In this document: in pieces, positions 13,401 to 16,347 of the stretch
How the letters are laid out: each line of letters begins with the position of its first letter
Position numbering within the stretch: position 1 is the first letter of the stretch
NCBI GenBank assembly: GCA_002304785.1
Contig: DBMG01000192.1
Coordinates: 4,399 to 20,745 of the forward strand
Direction: 5' to 3'
DNA from: Candidatus Accumulibacter sp. UBA704
GTDB lineage: Bacteria; Pseudomonadota; Gammaproteobacteria; Burkholderiales; Rhodocyclaceae
DNA: 16,347 bases
The notes under the pieces: generated by a model
Database searches by the model: none
Told to the model about the DNA's origin: nothing
The model's input: the letters and a program-made list of their open reading frames with translations, nothing else
Position numbers and translations under genes: made by a program

Positions 13401-13745
13401 ATGAACATCGAACGCCACGGTACCACTCGCCGCTACTCCGACATGGTCGCCCATGGCGGCACCGTCTACCTCGTCGAAGTCCCGCAGACGCTGACGGCCG
13501 ACATCACTGGCCAGACGCGCGAAATGCTGGCCAGCGTGGAAAAGCTGCTGGCGCAGGCCGGCAGCGACAAATCGCGTCTGCTGCAGGCCACGATCTACCT
13601 GCGCGACATGGCCGACTACGCGGCGATGAACGCCGTGTGGGACGAGTGGGTGCCCGAAGGGGCTGCGCCTGTGCGCGCATGCGTCGAGGCGCGGCTGGCC
13701 AACCCGGAAATGTGTGTGGAAATCGTCATCGTCGCGGCGCGCTGA
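13401..13745 (+). CDS. RidA/YjgF-family protein, YoaB-like
   Basis: A 114-residue protein of the Rid family, whose RidA members hydrolyse reactive enamine/imine intermediates to ketoacids and ammonia. Typical elements are VAHGGTVYLVEVPQTL (17-31), the ADITGQTREMLASVEKLLAQAGSDKSRLLQATIYLRDMADYAAMN core, and APVRACVEARL (89-99), with Arg92 at the position of the catalytic Arg of RidA. The N-terminus RHGTTRRYSDMV matches the YoaB-type branch better than true RidA, so activity is not certain. The frame runs open far upstream into the fumarase gene, but AAAGGAA just before the ATG at 13401 and the family length fix the start. It lies 10 bases before the LysE-type gene. Confidence 0.9.
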   Translation: MNIERHGTTRRYSDMVAHGGTVYLVEVPQTLTADITGQTREMLASVEKLLAQAGSDKSRLLQATIYLRDMADYAAMNAVWDEWVPEGAAPVRACVEARLANPEMCVEIVIVAAR

Positions 13746-13755
13746 GGGGGGAAAC

Positions 13756-14382
13756 ATGCTCGAAGCGGTTTCCGTCGCCACCATTACCATCTTGGCAGTG
13801 ATCAGCCCCGGCGCGGACTTTGCCATGGTCACACGCAATAGTATGGTCCTGTCGCGCCGCGCCGGGTTGCTGACAGCAGTGGGGATCTCGCTCGGCGTGT
13901 TGGTCCATGTGGCGTATTCGATGGCCGGCATCGGGCTGCTGATTTCGCAATCCGTCCTGCTGTTCAACGCCATCAAGCTGGCGGGGGCGGCCTATCTCAT
14001 CTATCTCGGGGCGACCATGTTGCGGGCCAGGAAGGTTGCGCCGGATCAGGGCGCCGCGAATTTCGCTCCGATCTCCGATCTGGCGGCGTTGCGCACCGGT
14101 TTTTTCACCAATGCGCTAAACCCCAAGACGACGTTGTTCGTCGTCTCGCTGTTCGCCCAGGTCATCAGCCCTTCCACGCCGATCCCCACGCAGCTGGGCT
14201 ACGGGGCTTTCATGTCGCTCGCGCACTTGGTCTGGTTCGCTTTCGTCGCCTATGCGTTTTCGTCGGAGACGGCGCGTGGATTCGTTGCGTCCTGCCGTCA
14301 CATCGTGGAGCGCTGCATCGGCGGTGCGCTGATGGCCCTTGGGTTGGGGCTCGCGGCGTCGTCGCTGGACCAGGGGTCATAG
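13756..14382 (+). CDS. LysE/RhtB-family amino-acid exporter
   Basis: A 208-residue inner-membrane exporter with about six hydrophobic helices. MLEAVSVATITILAVISPGADF carries the family mark SPGADF in the first helix, followed by AMVTRNSMVLSRRAGLLTAVGISLGVLVH, AGAAYLIYLGATMLRAR and the motif FFTNALNPKTTLFVVSLF. These transporters release amino acids such as threonine, homoserine or lysine when they build up; the substrate here is unknown. GAGGGGGG precedes the ATG. It follows the RidA-like gene by 10 bases and is probably in one operon with it. Confidence 0.9.
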   Translation: MLEAVSVATITILAVISPGADFAMVTRNSMVLSRRAGLLTAVGISLGVLVHVAYSMAGIGLLISQSVLLFNAIKLAGAAYLIYLGATMLRARKVAPDQGAANFAPISDLAALRTGFFTNALNPKTTLFVVSLFAQVISPSTPIPTQLGYGAFMSLAHLVWFAFVAYAFSSETARGFVASCRHIVERCIGGALMALGLGLAASSLDQGS

Positions 14383-14396
14383 GTCCCGGAACGAGC

Positions 14397-14435
14397 ATGC
14401 GATTTATTTTTCCATCAAGGGGCTTGCGGCCATGA
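14397..14435 (+). CDS. possible 12-codon ORF overlapping murI start
   Basis: MRFIFPSRGLRP, whose TGA overlaps the murI ATG (ATGA). Only a weak purine stretch (GGAACGAGC) precedes its ATG. It could couple translation into murI, but an ORF this short may be chance. Confidence 0.2.
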   Translation: MRFIFPSRGLRP

Positions 14436-15217
14436 TCGGCGTTTTCGACAGCGGCCTTGGTGGTCTCTCCGTGCTCGCCGCCGTCTCCCGTGCCTTGCCG
14501 CACTCAGACCTGCTCTATCTGGCCGATACGGCGCACGTTCCCTACGGCGAGAAGAGCGATGCCTACATCCGCGAGCGGGTGCTGCGCATCGGGCAGTATC
14601 TCGCGGGGCAGGGGTGCCAGCAGATCGTGGTGGCCTGCAACACGGCCACGGCCGCGGCGGTCGCCGCGCTGCGCGATGCGCTGCCGCATATTCGCGTGGT
14701 AGGCATCGAGCCGGGTATCAAGCCAGCAGTGGCGGCGTCGAAAAGCGGCCGGATTGCGGTGTTGACCACAGAGTCGACGGCGCGCAGCGAGCGCTTGTCT
14801 CGCCTGATTCATCAGCATGCCGGTCCGGTGCGTGTCGATGTGGTCCCGTGTCCGGGGTGGGCGACGCGAGTGGAAACGCTCAAACTCGATGATCCCGGGT
14901 TTGCCGGGGCTGCTGCGCGGCTTCTCGAACCGGTTCTTGCTGCTGGGGCGGATCAGGTCGTGCTCGGCTGCACGCATTACGCGTTCCTGGCGCCAGTGCT
15001 GGAGCCGATCGTTGAGGGACGCGCAAGGCTCGTCGATGTGGCCGACGCCGTGGCGCGGCAATGCCTCCGATTGGCCGGGGATGCGGCCAATCGCCATGGG
15101 CGGCTGACCTTGCTGGCGACGGCGCATCCCGAACGCCTGCAGCTGGCGCTGGCGGTGTTGAATCTGGGGCAACTCGCGGCCCGGCTCACCGGTCCGGCCT
15201 CGTCGGTAGACGTCTGA
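14432..15217 (+). CDS. murI: glutamate racemase
   Basis: A 261-residue cofactor-free racemase that makes D-glutamate for peptidoglycan. IGVFDSGLGGLSVL holds Asp6-Ser7 of the active site. The two catalytic cysteines are Cys69 in VVACNTATAAAV and Cys180 in VLGCTHYAFL, both in intact family motifs; YLADTAHVPYGEKS (29-42) is also typical. The length is at the short end of normal, so it looks complete. The chosen Met directly precedes the first strand; AAGGGG lies 10 bases upstream, and a 12-codon ORF overlaps the start. It is 49 bases after the LysE-type gene and 4 bases before the flavoprotein gene, so all are probably in one transcript. Confidence 0.95.
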   Translation: MIGVFDSGLGGLSVLAAVSRALPHSDLLYLADTAHVPYGEKSDAYIRERVLRIGQYLAGQGCQQIVVACNTATAAAVAALRDALPHIRVVGIEPGIKPAVAASKSGRIAVLTTESTARSERLSRLIHQHAGPVRVDVVPCPGWATRVETLKLDDPGFAGAAARLLEPVLAAGADQVVLGCTHYAFLAPVLEPIVEGRARLVDVADAVARQCLRLAGDAANRHGRLTLLATAHPERLQLALAVLNLGQLAARLTGPASSVDV

Positions 15218-15221
15218 CACG

Positions 15222-16347
15222 ATGAGTGAAGCGAAACAAATAGCCATCATCGGCGGCGGGCCGGCCGGGCTGATGGCAGCCGAGGTGGCCGCCCGGACTG
15301 ACGCCCAAGTGCACGTGTTCGACGCCATGCCGTCGGTTGGCCGGAAATTCCTGATGGCGGGCAAGGGTGGCATGAATATCACCCATGCGGAACCGCTCGC
15401 CGATTTCTGTACCCGGTACGGCAAGCGCCGGGACCGCATCGCCCCGTTGCTCGACGTCTTCGGGCCGGAAAGTGTGCGCGCCTGGATGCGCGGGCTGGAG
15501 ACCGAGTCTTTTGTCGGATCCTCCGGTCGGGTGTTTCCTGTCGGCATGAAGGCAGCGCCGTTGCTGCGCGCCTGGTTGCACTGCTTGCGCGGGGCGGGGG
15601 TTGATTTCCATGTCCGTCACCACTGGTGCGGCATCGAACGCCTGGCGGATGGCCGGTATCGGCTGCGCTTTCAGTCTCCCGAAGGTGACCGGATCATGGA
15701 GGCCGACGGAGTGGTGCTGGCGCTGGGTGGAGGCAGCTGGGCGAAGCTGGGCACGGATGGGCGCTGGGTGGCCTTGGTGGAGCGGATGGGGGTGCCGGTC
15801 GCGCCGTTACGCCCGGCCAATTGCGGATTCAATGTCGAATGGAGCGGCCATCTGCGCGAGCGCTACGCCGGCCAACCGGTGAAATCCGTGGTGGCGTCGT
15901 TCGTCGATGCCGGTGGCGTGGAGATTCGGCGGCGCGGCGAATTCGTTGTTACGGAACATGGCGTCGAAGGCAGTCTGATATACGCGCTCTCGGCGCCGCT
16001 GCGCGATGCTATCGAACAGGCAGGGGTTGCCACTTTGGTTCTTGACCTCTTGCCCGATCACGACGCGCAGCGTGTGCGTGACGAGGTGGCGCGTCCGCGC
16101 GGAGCCCGTTCACTGTCCAGCCATTTGCAAAGCCGGCTGGGCCTCAAGGGCGTGAAGATGGCGCTGCTACATGAACCACTGTTACGCGAGGAAATGAATG
16201 ATCCGGCCGCGCTGGCGGCGGCCATCAAGGCCTTGCCGATTCGCTTGATCTCCACTCGTCCGCTGGATGAAGCGATCAGCAGTGCCGGCGGCGTGTTGTT
16301 CGAAGCTCTGGACGAAAATCTGATGATCCGCGATTTGCCCGGCGTGT
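15222..16347 (+). CDS. flavoprotein, BaiN/HI0933-like (TIGR03862-type), 3' end cut off
   Basis: An open frame of 375 codons that runs off the window. It starts MSEAKQIAIIGGGPAGLMAAEVAA; GGGPAG (11-16) is the FAD-binding Rossmann motif. GRKFLMAGKGGMNITHAEP (40-58) and SSGRVFPVGMKA (100-111) are marks of the HI0933/BaiN-like NAD(P)/FAD-dependent oxidoreductases. VLALGGGSWAKLGTDGRW is the second FAD-contact region. WMRGLETESFVG is typical of the TIGR03862 subfamily. Members are usually around 400 residues, so perhaps 30-40 are missing. The reaction is unknown for this subfamily. The ATG is four bases after the murI stop, and GACACG is only a weak ribosome-binding site, so translation is probably coupled to murI. 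Confidence 0.85.
   Translation, partial: MSEAKQIAIIGGGPAGLMAAEVAARTDAQVHVFDAMPSVGRKFLMAGKGGMNITHAEPLADFCTRYGKRRDRIAPLLDVFGPESVRAWMRGLETESFVGSSGRVFPVGMKAAPLLRAWLHCLRGAGVDFHVRHHWCGIERLADGRYRLRFQSPEGDRIMEADGVVLALGGGSWAKLGTDGRWVALVERMGVPVAPLRPANCGFNVEWSGHLRERYAGQPVKSVVASFVDAGGVEIRRRGEFVVTEHGVEGSLIYALSAPLRDAIEQAGVATLVLDLLPDHDAQRVRDEVARPRGARSLSSHLQSRLGLKGVKMALLHEPLLREEMNDPAALAAAIKALPIRLISTRPLDEAISSAGGVLFEALDENLMIRDLPGV

Noticed and set aside
11915..13426. 503-codon open frame on the minus strand opposite the fumarase gene
   Set aside because: It is antisense to a gene with full family motifs. Its translation is rich in His, Arg, Gly and Asp with no domain, as expected for the shadow of a GC-rich gene.

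Overview
The window joins two stretches that look like they come from different bacteria. Positions 1 to about 2260 hold a three-gene, plus-strand operon: a LacI-family regulator, a pseudopilin-type (DUF1559-like) protein and a small single-pass membrane protein. The pseudopilin N-terminus (FTLIELLVVIAIIAILAAIL, then FPVFAQAKAAAK) and the 72-residue membrane protein resemble proteins I associate with Armatimonadota (Fimbriimonas-like), and also Planctomycetes. The rest (about 2300 to 16347) has the GC-rich codon use and gene families of a betaproteobacterium, most likely Rhodocyclaceae. Both taxonomic guesses come from protein style, not from a search. The change falls in the 110-base gap between two converging operons, which contains two hairpins. 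It may be an assembly chimera or a real transfer.

Layout. (1) 1-2256: LacI operator, lacI-type gene, pseudopilin, small membrane protein, terminator. (2) 2271-6152, minus strand: a polar amino-acid ABC importer, read as FadR/FCD-type GntR regulator, periplasmic binding protein, two permeases and ATPase. A palindromic operator lies in front of the regulator, and a REP-like inverted repeat sits between the binding-protein gene and the membrane genes. (3) 6348-7672, minus: a UrtA-type urea/amide-binding protein with its own terminator and no transporter partners in the window. (4) 7842-9346, minus: the ribosome-associated GTPase HflX, preceded by a 46-codon ORF with a good ribosome-binding site. 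(5) 9527-9820, plus: a small exported protein of unknown function. (6) 9921-10095, minus: tRNA-Ser(GGA) with CCA, promoter and terminator. (7) 10204-11612, plus: an exported hypothetical protein translationally coupled to a CapA-like metallophosphoesterase. (8) 11742-13380, plus: class I fumarase with a short overlapping upstream ORF and a terminator. (9) 13401 to the end, plus: RidA/YoaB-like protein, LysE/RhtB exporter, glutamate racemase MurI, and a flavoprotein cut by the window edge.

Most of the right-hand part is ordinary core and transport metabolism: amino-acid uptake, urea/amide binding, TCA cycle, enamine clean-up, amino-acid export and D-glutamate for peptidoglycan. I did not find a defence system, CRISPR array, prophage or transposase, and no clearly new multi-gene system. 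The points most worth a second look are the lineage break at about 2.26-2.32 kb, the LacI/pseudopilin/small-protein operon, several very small ORFs with good translation signals or stop-start overlaps, and the multi-half-site operator before the GntR gene.
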